DNA from: Kumtagia ephedrae | GTDB lineage: Bacteria; Pseudomonadota; Alphaproteobacteria; Rhizobiales; Rhizobiaceae | Direction of reading: 5' to 3' | Assembly (NCBI RefSeq): GCF_003012745.1 | Contig: NZ_PXYK01000018.1 | Span: forward strand, 62,001-126,000 | Length of the DNA: 64,000 nt | Shown here: piece by piece, positions 1 through 9,030 of the stretch | How the letters are laid out: every line of letters starts with the position of its first letter | Position numbering within the stretch: the stretch's first letter is position 1 | Notes under the pieces: model-generated | Database searches by the model: none | The model's input: only the letters and a program-made list of their open reading frames with translations | Told to the model about the DNA's origin: nothing | Program-made: the position numbers and the translations under genes

Positions 1-466
1 TGGTGGTGCAGGAGCCGTTCGAGATCACGACGTGATCCTTGCTCAGCTGGTCGTGATTGATGCCGTAGACGATCGTGATGTCGGCGCCGTCGGCGGGCGC
101 CGAGACGATGACGCGCTTGGCGCCGGCGGTGAGGTGGGCGGAGGCCTTCTCCTTGGAGGTGAAGATGCCGGTGCATTCGAGCGCGATGTCGATGCCGAGC
201 TCCTTCCAGGGAAGCTGCGACGGATCCTTGATGGCGGTGACCCTGAACTTGTCGGAGCCGATGTTGATGGTGTCGCCGTCGACCTTCACGTCGTGCGGGA
301 AGCGGCCGTGCACGCTGTCGTAGCGCAGCAGGTGAGCGTTGGTCTCGACCGGACCGAGGTCATTGACGGCGACGACGTGGATGTCCTTGCGGCCGGACTC
401 GTAGATGGCGCGCACGATGTTGCGGCCGATGCGGCCAAATCCGTTGATGGCGACTCTGACGGGCAT
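1..466 (-). CDS. gap: Glyceraldehyde-3-phosphate dehydrogenase (partial, N-terminal 155 residues)
   Basis: NAD-dependent GAPDH of glycolysis and the Calvin/gluconeogenic direction, cytosolic. The visible N-terminal half shows the Rossmann start with NGFGRIGR at residues 8-15, the [10 protein letters not shown] segment, the ECTG motif, and ends in NGSCTT, so the catalytic cysteine is just inside the window; the C-terminal catalytic half lies outside. The start at 466 follows a strong AGGAGG ribosome site. It lies downstream of tkt on the same strand with a 176-base gap, the common tkt-gap order in rhizobia. Family identity is clear; only the choice between gap paralogues is open. Confidence 0.95.
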   Translation of the reverse strand, partial: MPVRVAINGFGRIGRNIVRAIYESGRKDIHVVAVNDLGPVETNAHLLRYDSVHGRFPHDVKVDGDTINIGSDKFRVTAIKDPSQLPWKELGIDIALECTGIFTSKEKASAHLTAGAKRVIVSAPADGADITIVYGINHDQLSKDHVVISNGSCTT

Positions 467-500
467 GAGATCCTCCTGGGAGCAAGGGAGAGCGGAAAAC

Positions 501-528
501 GCGTCCGCCGCTTCATAGCGGCGGATGC
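501..528 (-). promoter_or_regulatory. Stem-loop in the gap leader
   Basis: An 11-bp stem (GCGTCCGCCGC pairing with GCGGCGGATGC, one G-U) with a six-base loop lies 35 bases upstream of the gap start codon. It has no U-run, so it is not a normal terminator; it may protect or regulate the gap mRNA. Its function is inference only. Confidence 0.35.
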
Positions 529-642
529 GGCAAGAATCCAGCGGGCAAACGCATCAGTTTAAATCGATTAGCTGCCGCTACTACCTGGCGGCTCCGGCTG
601 CGTTCGAGCAGGGAAAGCCGCGTCAAACCGCCGGCGGCGCGC

Positions 643-2637
643 TCAGCCCTTGGTGCTCAGCCTGGCCTCGACGGCCTTGACCGTAGCCTCGGCTGTGATG
701 CCGAAATGCGGATAGAGCTGCTCGATCGAGCCGGACGCACCGAAGCCGTGCATGCCGATGAAGATGCCGTCCAGGCCGATGAAGCGGTCCCAGCTGAGCC
801 GGATGCCGGCCTCGATCGCCACCTTGACCGGCGCGGTGCCGATCAATGCCGCCTGGTAGGCCGCGCTCTGCCCTTCGAACAGCTCGAAGCACGGCACCGA
901 GACGACGCGGGTCGGATGACCACGCTTCTGCAGCTCGGCACGCGCGCCAAGCGCGATCTCCACCTCCGAGCCGGTGGCGAAGATCGTCACCTCGGCTTCG
1001 CCGTCGGCGGTGGCGAGTTCGTAAGCGCCGAGGCGGCACAGGTTCTCGTCGGCGAAGTCGGTGCGCACGGCCGGCAGGTTCTGGCGGGTCAGCGCCAGCG
1101 TCGACGGGGCCTTGGTGCTCTCCAGCGCGATCTGCCAGCACTCTGCCGCCTCGGTCGCGTCGGCCGGGCGGAAGACGAGATGGTTGGGGATCGCCCTGAG
1201 TGCCGCCAGATGCTCCACCGGCTGGTGGGTGGGCCCGTCCTCGCCGAGCCCGATCGAGTCGTGCGTCATCACGAAGATCGAGCGAATACCCATCAGCGAC
1301 GCCAGCCGCATCGACGGGCGCGCATAGTCGGAGAAGCACAGGAAGGTGCCGCCATAGGGAATGACGCCGCCATGCAGCGCCATGCCGCTCATGGCGGCGG
1401 CCATGCCGTGCTCGCGGATGCCGTAGTGGACATAACGGTTGCCGTACTTGCCGGCGGAGATGGCGTTGGTCTGCGTGGTCTTGGTGTTGTTGGAGCCGGT
1501 GAGGTCGGCCGAGCCGCCGATGGTTTCCGGCACGACGCCGTTGATCACCTCCAGCGCCATCTCGCTCGACTTGCGGGTGGCGACCTTCGGCTTGTCGGCG
1601 GCGAGCTTCCTCTTGTACTCGAGGATGGCGTCGTCGAAGCCGACCGGCAGGTCGCCGCGCATGCGCCGCTCGAATTCCGCGCGGGTCTCGGCGCCGGTCT
1701 CGGCCAGCCGCTTCTCCCATTCCGGGCGCTTCTTCGCCGAATTGAGCCCGGCGAGCCGCCATGCGTCGAGGATGTCGGAAGGCACCTCGAACGGCGCCGC
1801 CGTCCAGCCGAGTGCCTTACGGGTGGCGGCGATCTCGTCCTTGCCGAGCGGCGAGCCGTGCGCGGCCTTGGTGCCGGCCTTGGTCGGCGCGCCGAAGCCG
1901 ATGGTCGTCTTGCAGGCGATCAGGGTCGGGCGGTCGGATTTCTGCGCGAGCTCGATGCAGCGGGCGATCTCGTCGGCGTCATGGCCGTCGCAGGCGAGCG
2001 TGTTCCAGCCGCTGGCGGCGAAGCGGGCGGCCTGGTCGGTGGAGTCGGCCAGCGACACCGCGCCGTCGATGGAGATGTTGTTGTCGTCCCAGAAGACGAT
2101 CAGCTTGTTGAGCTTCAGGTGCCCGGCCAGCGTCAGCGCCTCTTGGCTGATGCCCTCCATCAGGCAGCCGTCGCCGGCGATAACATAGGTATAGTGGTCG
2201 ACCAGGCTGTCGCCGAACTGGGCGTTGAGGATGCGCTCCGCCAGCGCCATGCCTACCGAATTGCCGAGGCCCTGGCCGAGCGGGCCGGTCGTCGTCTCGA
2301 TGCCGGCGGCGTGGCCGTATTCCGGATGGCCGGCGGTCTTCGAGCCGAGTTGGCGGAAGTTCTTGATCTCATCGATGGTGATGTCTTCGTAGCCGGTCAG
2401 ATAGAGCAGCGAGTAGAGCAGCATGGAGCCGTGGCCGGCCGACAGCACGAAGCGGTCGCGGTCGGCCCAGTGTGGCTTCTTCGGATCGTATTTGAGGAAA
2501 CGCGTGAACAGCACGGTGGCGATGTCGGCGCAACCCATCGGCAGGCCGGGATGTCCGGAGTTCGCCTTCTCGACGGCGTCCATCGACAGGAAACGGATCG
2601 CATTGGCCATCCGGTCGTGCTTTTCGCGGTTGCTCAT
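643..2637 (-). CDS. tkt: Transketolase
   Basis: Thiamine-diphosphate-dependent transketolase of the pentose phosphate pathway, 664 residues, a normal length. It begins [18 protein letters not shown], has SGHPG near residue 27, the GDG cofactor motif near residue 155 with NN about 30 residues later, the central pyrimidine-binding domain with GEDGPTHQP, and a C-terminal domain with FATGSEV. A longer reading frame with a start at 2697 exists, but family alignments begin at MSNREK, so 2637 is preferred; neither start has a strong ribosome site. It lies upstream of gap on the same strand, and its 5' side faces the DUF4164-zapA pair. Confidence 0.96.
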   Translation of the reverse strand: MSNREKHDRMANAIRFLSMDAVEKANSGHPGLPMGCADIATVLFTRFLKYDPKKPHWADRDRFVLSAGHGSMLLYSLLYLTGYEDITIDEIKNFRQLGSKTAGHPEYGHAAGIETTTGPLGQGLGNSVGMALAERILNAQFGDSLVDHYTYVIAGDGCLMEGISQEALTLAGHLKLNKLIVFWDDNNISIDGAVSLADSTDQAARFAASGWNTLACDGHDADEIARCIELAQKSDRPTLIACKTTIGFGAPTKAGTKAAHGSPLGKDEIAATRKALGWTAAPFEVPSDILDAWRLAGLNSAKKRPEWEKRLAETGAETRAEFERRMRGDLPVGFDDAILEYKRKLAADKPKVATRKSSEMALEVINGVVPETIGGSADLTGSNNTKTTQTNAISAGKYGNRYVHYGIREHGMAAAMSGMALHGGVIPYGGTFLCFSDYARPSMRLASLMGIRSIFVMTHDSIGLGEDGPTHQPVEHLAALRAIPNHLVFRPADATEAAECWQIALESTKAPSTLALTRQNLPAVRTDFADENLCRLGAYELATADGEAEVTIFATGSEVEIALGARAELQKRGHPTRVVSVPCFELFEGQSAAYQAALIGTAPVKVAIEAGIRLSWDRFIGLDGIFIGMHGFGASGSIEQLYPHFGITAEATVKAVEARLSTKG

Positions 2638-2895
2638 GGCGTGCTCGCTCGTGACGTGGGGGAGGAAGGCGCTGCCCCGGAAGAGGCAGCGGGACACATA
2701 GCAGGCGCCGGCTCCGAGTCAACAAAAGCATGGCCGGAACGCCGCCGCGAACGGCTTTTCGGACCCTCGGGGCGATTGCGGGGGAAAGGCCGGACGGCTT
2801 TGTTGACGGCCTGTTCGCACAGGGCCTAATCTTTCCCGAATAAATGGTTCTAATCCGTCGGTGATTCGGGAGTTGGCGGAGTTTAGACGGGTGCC

Positions 2896-3168
2896 ATGAC
2901 CGGGGAAACGACGCTGAGGGAAGTCATCATCCGCCTCGGCAAGGCGATGGACACGCTCGAACATGCCGCCGCATCGCGGCTGGAGCACGAGCAGGATTAT
3001 TCGGAAGCCGAAGCGGAAGTGCAGCGCATGAACGCCGATCGCAGCCGGCTGGCGCAGGAGCTCGACATTTCGGAGGCCCGCGCCGAACGGCTGGAGGAGG
3101 CCAACAAGGAGGTGTCGCGGCGCCTCGTCACGGCGATGGAGACGATCCGCGCGGTGCTCGACAGATAG
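2896..3168 (+). CDS. DUF4164 family coiled-coil protein
   Basis: A 90-residue acidic, almost wholly helical protein with heptad-like spacing of Leu, Ala and Glu from about residue 20 to 85, so a coiled coil. It matches the small DUF4164 proteins that sit directly upstream of zapA in rhizobia. Only six bases separate its stop from zapA, so the two are probably translated from one message and may act together at the division site; that role is inferred from neighbourhood only. No signal peptide or membrane segment. Confidence 0.8.
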   Translation: MTGETTLREVIIRLGKAMDTLEHAAASRLEHEQDYSEAEAEVQRMNADRSRLAQELDISEARAERLEEANKEVSRRLVTAMETIRAVLDR

Positions 3169-3174
3169 GTTGGG

Positions 3175-3540
3175 ATGGCTCAGGTTACGGTCACGATCGA
3201 CGGCAAGACCTATCGCATGGCCTGTGACGAGGGCCAGGAGGAACACCTTCTCGACCTTGCCCAGCGCTTCGACCGTTACGTCTCCCATCTGAAGGATTCG
3301 TTCGGCGAGATCGGCGACCAGCGCCTCACCGTCATGTCCGGCATCATGGTCATGGACGAGCTGACTGAGCTGCAGAAGCGCGTGAAGGGCATGGAGAGCG
3401 AGATACTCACCTTGCGCAAGACCCGCGACGACGCGCTGATGAAGGCCGACAAGAACGACGCGGCGCTCACCGGCGCGCTAGCCGGACTGGCCCAGCGCAT
3501 GGAAGTGCTGGCGGAGAAGCTGGCCGCCCGGAAGGAGTAG
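3175..3540 (+). CDS. zapA: Cell division protein ZapA
   Basis: A 121-residue ZapA, the cytosolic FtsZ-ring associated protein that bundles FtsZ filaments. The N-terminal globular part has the family pattern of a short beta-strand start (AQVTVTIDGKTYRMACDEGQ) followed by the LLDLAQRFDRYV helix; residues about 75-120 form the C-terminal coiled coil. The gene follows DUF4164 by six bases. In many proteobacteria the 6S RNA gene follows zapA, but only 38 bases separate it from the convergent phbB, so 6S RNA is not here. Confidence 0.93.
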   Translation: MAQVTVTIDGKTYRMACDEGQEEHLLDLAQRFDRYVSHLKDSFGEIGDQRLTVMSGIMVMDELTELQKRVKGMESEILTLRKTRDDALMKADKNDAALTGALAGLAQRMEVLAEKLAARKE

Positions 3541-3578
3541 CGGTCGCTCCGGGGCTGCCCGGAGAGCGACCCGGCACG

Positions 3579-4301
3579 CTACACGATATACTGCCCGCCA
3601 TTGGCCGTCAGCGTCGAGCCGGTGATGAAGCCGGCCTCGTCGGAGGCGAGGAAGACGACGCAGCGGGCGATCTCGTCCGGCTCGCCGAGGCGGCCGACCG
3701 GAATCTGCGCGACGATCGATTCCCGCACCTTCTCCGGCACCGCCATCACCATGTCGGTGCCGATATAGCCGGGGCAGATGACGTTGACGGTGATGCCGGC
3801 GCGGGCGCCCTCCTGCGCGAGCGCCTTGGTGAAGCCGATGTCGCCTGCCTTGGACGCCGAATAGTTGGCCTGGCCCATCTGGCCCTTCTGGCCGTTGATC
3901 GAGGAGATGGTGATGATGCGGCCGAATTTGCGGTCGCGCATGCCGCTCCACAGCGGGTGCGTCATGTTGAAGGCGCCGTTGAGGTTGGTGTCGATGACGT
4001 CGCGCCACTGCTGCAGCGTCATCCTGTGGAACATGGCGTCGCGGGTGATGCCGGCATTGTTGACCAGCACGTCGACCGGCCCGAGATCGGCCTCCACCTG
4101 GCCGATGCCGGCGACGCAGGCGTCGTAATCGGCGACCGACCATTTATACGTCTTGATGCCGGTCTCGGCGGTGAACTTTTGCGCCGCCTCGTCATTGCCG
4201 GCGTAGTTGGCGGCGACCTGATAGCCGGCGTTCTTGAGGGCGACCGAGATGGCTGCCCCAATGCCGCGCGAACCGCCAGTGACCAGTGCTGTACGTGCCA
4301 T
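3579..4301 (-). CDS. phbB: Acetoacetyl-CoA reductase
   Basis: NADPH-dependent 3-ketoacyl-CoA reductase of polyhydroxybutyrate synthesis, 240 residues, a short-chain dehydrogenase. It shows the cofactor motif TGGSRGIG at residues 8-15, NNAG near 87, the catalytic Ser in the TISSINGQKGQ segment and YSASK about 13 residues later, then the CPGYIGTDM segment typical of PhbB. It lies 122 bases downstream of phbA on the same strand, so the two form the usual phbAB operon; the spacer holds a repeat. An AGGAG-like site lies just upstream of the start. Confidence 0.95.
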   Translation of the reverse strand: MARTALVTGGSRGIGAAISVALKNAGYQVAANYAGNDEAAQKFTAETGIKTYKWSVADYDACVAGIGQVEADLGPVDVLVNNAGITRDAMFHRMTLQQWRDVIDTNLNGAFNMTHPLWSGMRDRKFGRIITISSINGQKGQMGQANYSASKAGDIGFTKALAQEGARAGITVNVICPGYIGTDMVMAVPEKVRESIVAQIPVGRLGEPDEIARCVVFLASDEAGFITGSTLTANGGQYIV

Positions 4302-4320
4302 GCTTCTTCTCCTCCCTTTG

Positions 4321-4416
4321 GTCGGAGGAGCGAAGAGCGGGTAGCGAACAGCGAATAGGGATTTGTCCCGCTCGCGTCGCTCGTCCTCCCCTATTCGCTA
4401 CTCCCTATTGGCTATT
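4321..4416. repeat. Iterated GCGAATAG inverted repeats between phbA and phbB
   Basis: The spacer inside the phbAB operon holds several copies of a GCGAATAG-like unit in both orientations: AGCGAATAGGG at about 4350-4360 is matched by CCCTATTCGCT at about 4389-4399, with further degenerate copies (GTAGCGAACAG, GGCTATTCGCC) and an outer imperfect pair built on GGAGGA and TCCTCC. The RNA could fold into a long hairpin between the two cistrons. This looks like a dispersed intergenic repeat rather than an operator. Confidence 0.6.
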
Positions 4417-4423
4417 CGCCTTT

Positions 4424-5611
4424 TTAGTTCACCGCCTCGACGCACATCGCCACGCCCATGCCGCCGCCGATGCACAGCGTCGCAAGCCCCTTCCTGGCGC
4501 CGCGGCGGCGCATCTCGTAGACCAGCGTGTTGAAGACGCGCGCGCCGGACGCGCCGATCGGGTGGCCGATGGCGATCGCCCCGCCGTTGACGTTGACGAT
4601 GTCGGGGTTCCAGCCCATGCCCTTGTTGACGGCGCAAGCCTGCGCGGCGAACGCCTCGTTGGCCTCGACCAGGTCGAGGTCGTCGACCTTCCAGCCCGCC
4701 TTCTCCAGCGCCCGCTGCGAGGCGGGGATCGGCCCGGTACCCATCACGGCCGGATCGACGCCGGCGGTCGCCCAGGAGACGATGCGCACCAGCGGGGTGA
4801 TGCCGCGACGGACGGCCTCGGCCTCGCTCATCAGCAGCGCCCCGGCGGCGCCGTCGTTGATGCCGGACGCGTTGCCGGCGGTCACCGTGCCCTCCTTGTC
4901 GAAGGCCGGGCGCAGCTTCTGCATGGCGTCCAGCGTCGCGCCGTGGCGGATGTATTCGTCGGCGTCGACGATGGTGTCGCCCTTGCGGCCCGGCACCGTC
5001 ACGGCGACGATCTCGTCCTTGAACTTTCCGGCCTTCTGCGCCGCCTCGGCCTTGTTCTGCGAGGCCAGCGCGAACTGGTCCTGCACGTCGCGGGTGATCT
5101 GGAACTGCTTTGCGACGTTCTCGGCGGTGACGCCCATGTGGTAGCCGTTGAAGGCGTCCCACAGCCCGTCCTTGATCATCGTGTCGATCATCTTGTAGTC
5201 GCCCATCTTCACGCCGGCGCGCAGGTGTTGCGCATGCGTGGACAGCGACATCGACTCCTGCCCGCCGGCCACCACGATCCTGGCGTCGCCGGCCGCGATC
5301 TGCTGCATGCCGAGAGCGATGGCGCGCAGCCCGGAACCGCACACCTGGTTCAGCCCCCAGGCTGTCGTCTCCTTCGGCAGGCCGGCATTGATCGAGGCCT
5401 GCCGGGCCGGGTTCTGGCCCTGCGCGGCGGTCAGCACCTGGCCGAGGATCACCTCGTCGACCTCCGCCGCCTCGACGCCGGCGCGCGTCAGCAACTCGCG
5501 GATCACCACCGCGCCAAGCTCATGCGCGGGCGTCGCCGCGAACGAGCCGTTGAACGATCCGACAGGGGTGCGCGCCGCGCTGGCGACGACGATGGCGTTG
5601 GCTGCAGACAT
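4424..5611 (-). CDS. phbA: Acetyl-CoA acetyltransferase (beta-ketothiolase)
   Basis: Biosynthetic thiolase that condenses two acetyl-CoA to acetoacetyl-CoA for PHB synthesis, 395 residues, the usual length. It starts with SAANAIVVASAARTPVGSFNG, carries the acyl-accepting cysteine in NQVCGSG near residue 90, the NGGAIAIGHPIGASG motif with the catalytic His near 350, and the second catalytic Cys in LCIGGGMG near 380. It is the first gene of the phbAB pair and diverges from phaR, the expected PHB regulator, across a 265-base region. Confidence 0.96.
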   Translation of the reverse strand: MSAANAIVVASAARTPVGSFNGSFAATPAHELGAVVIRELLTRAGVEAAEVDEVILGQVLTAAQGQNPARQASINAGLPKETTAWGLNQVCGSGLRAIALGMQQIAAGDARIVVAGGQESMSLSTHAQHLRAGVKMGDYKMIDTMIKDGLWDAFNGYHMGVTAENVAKQFQITRDVQDQFALASQNKAEAAQKAGKFKDEIVAVTVPGRKGDTIVDADEYIRHGATLDAMQKLRPAFDKEGTVTAGNASGINDGAAGALLMSEAEAVRRGITPLVRIVSWATAGVDPAVMGTGPIPASQRALEKAGWKVDDLDLVEANEAFAAQACAVNKGMGWNPDIVNVNGGAIAIGHPIGASGARVFNTLVYEMRRRGARKGLATLCIGGGMGVAMCVEAVN

Positions 5612-5876
5612 TTGTTTCTCCGTCGGGTTTTTATCGGGTTTTCACCAGTTCTGGCCCGCCCCGGACGGGGAGTCAAACCGGAAAATGGCGGCTCGCCCGA
5701 GCCTCCGCCGCATGCTGCACCCATGCTGCGCAGCAATTTTCTGCCGCACCGCCACGCAATGAATCCCGCACCGCACAAACCGCTTGGAATTACGACGGCT
5801 TTGCGCATATCCTGACCGGACGCCAAATCGTTACCGGCCGCTTACGCTGCGGCGGTGCTTCCCGGGGAGGATGCTG

Positions 5877-6470
5877 ATGGCCGCGAAGGACGACCCTGTC
5901 GTCATCAAGAAGTATGCGAACCGGCGCCTCTACAATACGGGCACCAGCACCTATGTGACGCTGGAAGACCTGGCCGGCATGGTCAAGCGCAACGAGGACT
6001 TCACGGTCCAGGACGCCAAGACCGGCGAGGACATCACCCACCCGGTGCTGACCCAGATCATCTTCGAGCTGGAGAACAAGGACGGGCAGAACATGCTGCC
6101 CATCCCGTTCCTGCGCCAGCTCATCGCCTTCTATGGCGACCAGATGCAGATGATCGTGCCGAGCTTCCTGGAGCAGTCGATGAGCGCCTTCGCCAAGGAG
6201 CAGGAACGTTTTCGCGAGCAGCTCAAGTCGAGCCTCGGCAAGACGCCGATGGACATGATGAAGATGGCGCCGATGAAGGCGCTGGAGGAGCAGACGCGCC
6301 GCAACATGGAGCTGTTCCAGAACGCCATGAAGATGTTCACGGCCTTGCCCGGCGGGATCCCGGCCGCGACGCCGGAGCCGCCGAAGAAGGAGCAGGGAAA
6401 GGCGGACGACCTTTCGGAACTCAAGGAGCAGATCGCCGCCATGCAGCGCAAGATCGACTCGCTGAGCTGA
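5877..6470 (+). CDS. phaR: Polyhydroxyalkanoate synthesis repressor PhaR
   Basis: A 197-residue DNA-binding regulator that binds PHB and represses phasin and PHB genes. The N-terminal domain carries the hallmark IKKYANRRLYNT segment near residue 10 and the VQDAKTGEDITHPVL segment near 45; a C-terminal coiled coil covers about 165-197. The ATG at 5877 lies six bases after GGGGAGG; an ATG at 5871 abuts this site and is less likely. It diverges from phbA, so local control of phbAB is plausible. Confidence 0.95.
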   Translation: MAAKDDPVVIKKYANRRLYNTGTSTYVTLEDLAGMVKRNEDFTVQDAKTGEDITHPVLTQIIFELENKDGQNMLPIPFLRQLIAFYGDQMQMIVPSFLEQSMSAFAKEQERFREQLKSSLGKTPMDMMKMAPMKALEEQTRRNMELFQNAMKMFTALPGGIPAATPEPPKKEQGKADDLSELKEQIAAMQRKIDSLS

Positions 6471-6767
6471 GCGGCTGATTTTCCACGCCTCCGGTTATGA
6501 ATCGAGACTGGTTCGTCCGGTTGACGCTTGAGCCGAGCTAAAAGAATATTGCTCTGTTTCGGCGGGAAAGCGGTGCCACTCCAAAGGTGATGCAAGCAGA
6601 AATCCTGCTCCGCCGGCACGAATGTCGCCGCCCCACGTCGGCGCCGGGTCGGTAGCGCGCTCGCGAAGGTTTGATCGCTTCCGCCAGGAAACCGGCAGCG
6701 CGAGCGATGGCCAAGGGCGGGGGATTGCCCGCATAGTGCGGCGCAGCGTCCTTCGAGGCCGCCCGCC
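6471..6767. other. Intergenic region with no recognised gene
   Basis: About 300 bases between phaR and the exported hydrolase. An A/T-richer patch (AAAGAATATTGC near 6540) could be promoter DNA for the next gene. Open frames crossing it on either strand lack a ribosome site and look random. No terminator or RNA gene was recognised. Confidence 0.5.
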
Positions 6768-7577
6768 ATGCCCGTTCGCCTGTTTGCCGCGCTCTGCCTG
6801 CTCCTGTTCATGGCTCCCGCCGCCTCGGCGCAGGAGGACGGGCCGGTGCCGAGCAAATGCATGGCGATCGCGCAGGCCCTGCCAAAAGTCACCTATGCCA
6901 GCTTCACGCCGGCCCAGGCCGCCGGCGAGGGCGAGGTCGCCATCACCTATGCCGGTCACTCGACCTATCTGATCGACACGCCGGCCGGCGTGCGCATCGC
7001 CACCGATTTCAGCGGCGTCTATGGCGGCAGCCCGCCGCCGCGCGTCGCCACCATGAACAAGGCGCACCGCACCCACTATACCGACGATCCGGACCCGGCG
7101 ATCGAGCACGTATTGCGCGGCTGGAACCCGGCCGGCGGGCCGGCGCGCCACGCCGAGGTGGTCGACGACGTTTACATCCGCAACGTCACCACCGACATCC
7201 GCAACTGGGGCGGCGAGCTCGAGCGCGACGGCAATTCCATCTTCATCTTCGAGGTCGCCGACCTCTGCATCGGCCATCTCGGCCATCTGCATACGCGGCT
7301 CAGCGACGCCCAATACGGCGCGATCGGCCGACTCGATGTCGTGATGGTGCCGATCGACGGCGGCATAACCCAGTCGCTCACCGGCATGAGCGAGATCACC
7401 ACGCGGCTGCAATCGTCGATCGTGCTGCCGATGCACCGCCACTCGACGCCGATGGCGGAATTCCTCGGCATCATGGGCGACGCCTTCGCCGTCGATTTTC
7501 GCAACAGCCGCTCGCTCACGGTGTCGCTGCGCAGCCTGCCCGACCGGCCGACCATCGTGATCCTGGACGGCGTGTAA
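6768..7577 (+). CDS. Exported MBL-fold metallo-hydrolase-like protein
   Basis: 269 residues with a clear signal peptide (hydrophobic stretch at residues 5-17, likely cleavage after ASA near 22). The rest resembles the UlaG-like branch of the metallo-beta-lactamase fold: AGHSTYLIDT near 62, a strand ending in TDF near 78, and later histidines in GHLGHLH and LPMHRH. The usual HxHxDH metal motif is not present; the matching place reads AHRTHYTDDP. Function is unknown: a periplasmic hydrolase or a degenerate member. It converges on the glycerophosphodiesterase gene with three bases between stops. Confidence 0.75.
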   Translation: MPVRLFAALCLLLFMAPAASAQEDGPVPSKCMAIAQALPKVTYASFTPAQAAGEGEVAITYAGHSTYLIDTPAGVRIATDFSGVYGGSPPPRVATMNKAHRTHYTDDPDPAIEHVLRGWNPAGGPARHAEVVDDVYIRNVTTDIRNWGGELERDGNSIFIFEVADLCIGHLGHLHTRLSDAQYGAIGRLDVVMVPIDGGITQSLTGMSEITTRLQSSIVLPMHRHSTPMAEFLGIMGDAFAVDFRNSRSLTVSLRSLPDRPTIVILDGV

Positions 7578-7580
7578 CCG

Positions 7581-8561
7581 TCACCCGCCGGATCTGGCCT
7601 TTATCGCCGGCGTGACGATATCGAGCGCGTCGGTGGAGATGCCGCCGGAATAGCCGGCGGGTAGCGTTTCGATTGCGGTCGGCGCGTCCAGGCCCTGGGA
7701 AAAGCCGCCGGAATAGGGGCCGAGCAGGAAGACCCGGGTATCGGCCGCGTCCATGCGGTCGAGGAAGCGGTTCGGCCAGCCCCACAGCCAGGGCGCGACG
7801 TTGACCGGGATAAGCAGCGTCGTGCCGCGGCAGGCTTCCGGCACCGTGCCGCTCCAGCCGAGCGCGGCATAGCGCAGGACGCAGGCTTTCAACGATCGCC
7901 GGCTGAAGACGCGCATGTCTGGCAGAGCCTGCTTCACCGCATCGACCGGCTCGTCGCCACCATAGACGGTCAATCGTGCACGGCTCTCCGGCGAAAGCGT
8001 TCCGAGGAAAGCGGCCAGCTTCCCGCCCTCCGCCGGATCGTTGCTCTTCACGTTGACGTGGAAGCGGCGGTCCGGAAAACGCTCCAGCACCTCGGAGAGC
8101 GAGGGCATCATGCCGACCCCCTTGCCGCGGAAGGGGAACGTGGCGCCGCCGTCGGCGGTATAGCCGTAGCCGATGTCCAGCGTCTTCAGCGTCGCCATGT
8201 CGTGATCGCGGGTGGGCCCGGTTCCCTCCGTCCGGCAGTCCAGCGTCCAGTCGTGGAAGACGGCGAACTGCCCGTCCGTGGTTGGATGGACATCGAGCTC
8301 CAATACGTCGGCGCCGAGCGCGAACGCCGCTTCCATGGAAGGGATGGTGTTCTCCAGGAAGGCGTGGCGCGGGGGCAGCATCCTTGCCGCAGTGCAGGTC
8401 TCGGCGTCGAGACCGGCGCGATCGTAGTCCTGGGCCAGGCCGCGATGCGCGAGCACCATCGGCTTTCCCGGTGGCCGGCCGGACAGCAGCGACGTATTGC
8501 CCAGCCACAGCGCGCCGGCGGCGGCGCAGAGGGTCAGGGCGGCGATGGTCCAGCGCTTCAT
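7581..8561 (-). CDS. Glycerophosphodiester phosphodiesterase, membrane-anchored or exported
   Basis: 326 residues. After an N-terminal hydrophobic segment (residues 5-20) comes a GDPD-type TIM barrel: LAHRGLA, ENTIPSMEAAF, ELDVHPTTDGQFAVFHD and a late GISTDALD segment, with the catalytic His-Arg and Glu/Asp residues of the family. It would hydrolyse glycerophosphodiesters outside the cytoplasm to glycerol-3-phosphate and an alcohol. The ATG at 8561 follows GAGAGGAGA; the open frame extends further upstream but runs into the neighbouring ArsR gene, so the longer form is unlikely. The insert between the two barrel motifs (Cys-rich CTAARMLPPRH) is a little unusual. Confidence 0.85.
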   Translation of the reverse strand: MKRWTIAALTLCAAAGALWLGNTSLLSGRPPGKPMVLAHRGLAQDYDRAGLDAETCTAARMLPPRHAFLENTIPSMEAAFALGADVLELDVHPTTDGQFAVFHDWTLDCRTEGTGPTRDHDMATLKTLDIGYGYTADGGATFPFRGKGVGMMPSLSEVLERFPDRRFHVNVKSNDPAEGGKLAAFLGTLSPESRARLTVYGGDEPVDAVKQALPDMRVFSRRSLKACVLRYAALGWSGTVPEACRGTTLLIPVNVAPWLWGWPNRFLDRMDAADTRVFLLGPYSGGFSQGLDAPTAIETLPAGYSGGISTDALDIVTPAIKARSGG

Positions 8562-8641
8562 TGCGGAATCGGTCTCCTCTCGGCGCAATGGCTGGAGCGG
8601 CAAAACCCGGCGATTTGACGGCAACCGGACGTTGAAGCCGT

Positions 8642-8980
8642 TCACGTCCCGGACGGCGGTCCTTCCATGTCGCCCTTCAGCCGGTCGAGGATCGACAGCG
8701 CGTGCCCGGCATAGCCGCTGATCCAGCGGTCGTGGATGCGCTTGATCGGCAGCGCGTCGAGATGGTTCCAGCGCTCGCGGCCGTCGCGCCGGACGACGAT
8801 CAGGCCCGCCTCCTCCAGCACGTTCAGGTGCTGCATCACGGTGCAGCGGTCGAGCTCCGGCAGCGCCTCGCACAGCATGCCCGTCGTCTGCGGCGCCTCT
8901 TTCAGCCGGTCGAGCAGGCCGCGTCGCGTGGCATTGGCCAAAGCCTTGAAAATGCTGTCGTCCTTGACGTCGCTTGACAT
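8642..8980 (-). CDS. ArsR-family winged-helix regulator
   Basis: 112 residues with an ArsR-type helix-turn-helix: FKALANATRRGLLDRL near residues 9-25, then DRCTVMQHLNVLEEAGLIVVRRDGRERW as recognition helix and wing (quoted part near 50-75; helix core TVMQHLNVLEEAGLI). No metal-binding cysteine pair is seen. It diverges from an SRPBCC gene, a pairing typical of ArsR members that control AHSA1/SRPBCC genes. ATG codons at 8980 and 8998 both lie in a perfect inverted repeat and neither has a ribosome site, so the message may be leaderless; 8980 gives the more typical N-terminus. Confidence 0.88.
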   Translation of the reverse strand: MSSDVKDDSIFKALANATRRGLLDRLKEAPQTTGMLCEALPELDRCTVMQHLNVLEEAGLIVVRRDGRERWNHLDALPIKRIHDRWISGYAGHALSILDRLKGDMEGPPSGT

Positions 8981-8998
8981 GTTATAAATATATAACAT
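8979..8998. promoter_or_regulatory. Inverted-repeat operator between arsR and SRPBCC genes
   Basis: ATGTTATA-AATA-TATAACAT is a perfect 8-bp inverted repeat with a four-base spacer in the divergent region, AT-rich in otherwise GC-rich DNA. It overlaps the possible ArsR start codons and lies 33 bases before the SRPBCC start. Its place and symmetry fit an ArsR dimer site that autoregulates and controls the divergent operon. Confidence 0.65.
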
Positions 8999-9030
8999 AT
9001 TATGCCGTCAGACAAGAAGGAGCTGTGGAT

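Noticed and set aside
706-2829. A 707-codon plus-strand frame opposite tkt
   Set aside because: Antisense shadow of the transketolase gene; low-complexity Arg/Gly/Ala sequence with no ribosome site.
3541-3578. Place for 6S RNA after zapA
   Set aside because: Only 38 bases separate zapA from the convergent phbB; 6S RNA does not fit and no such fold is seen upstream.
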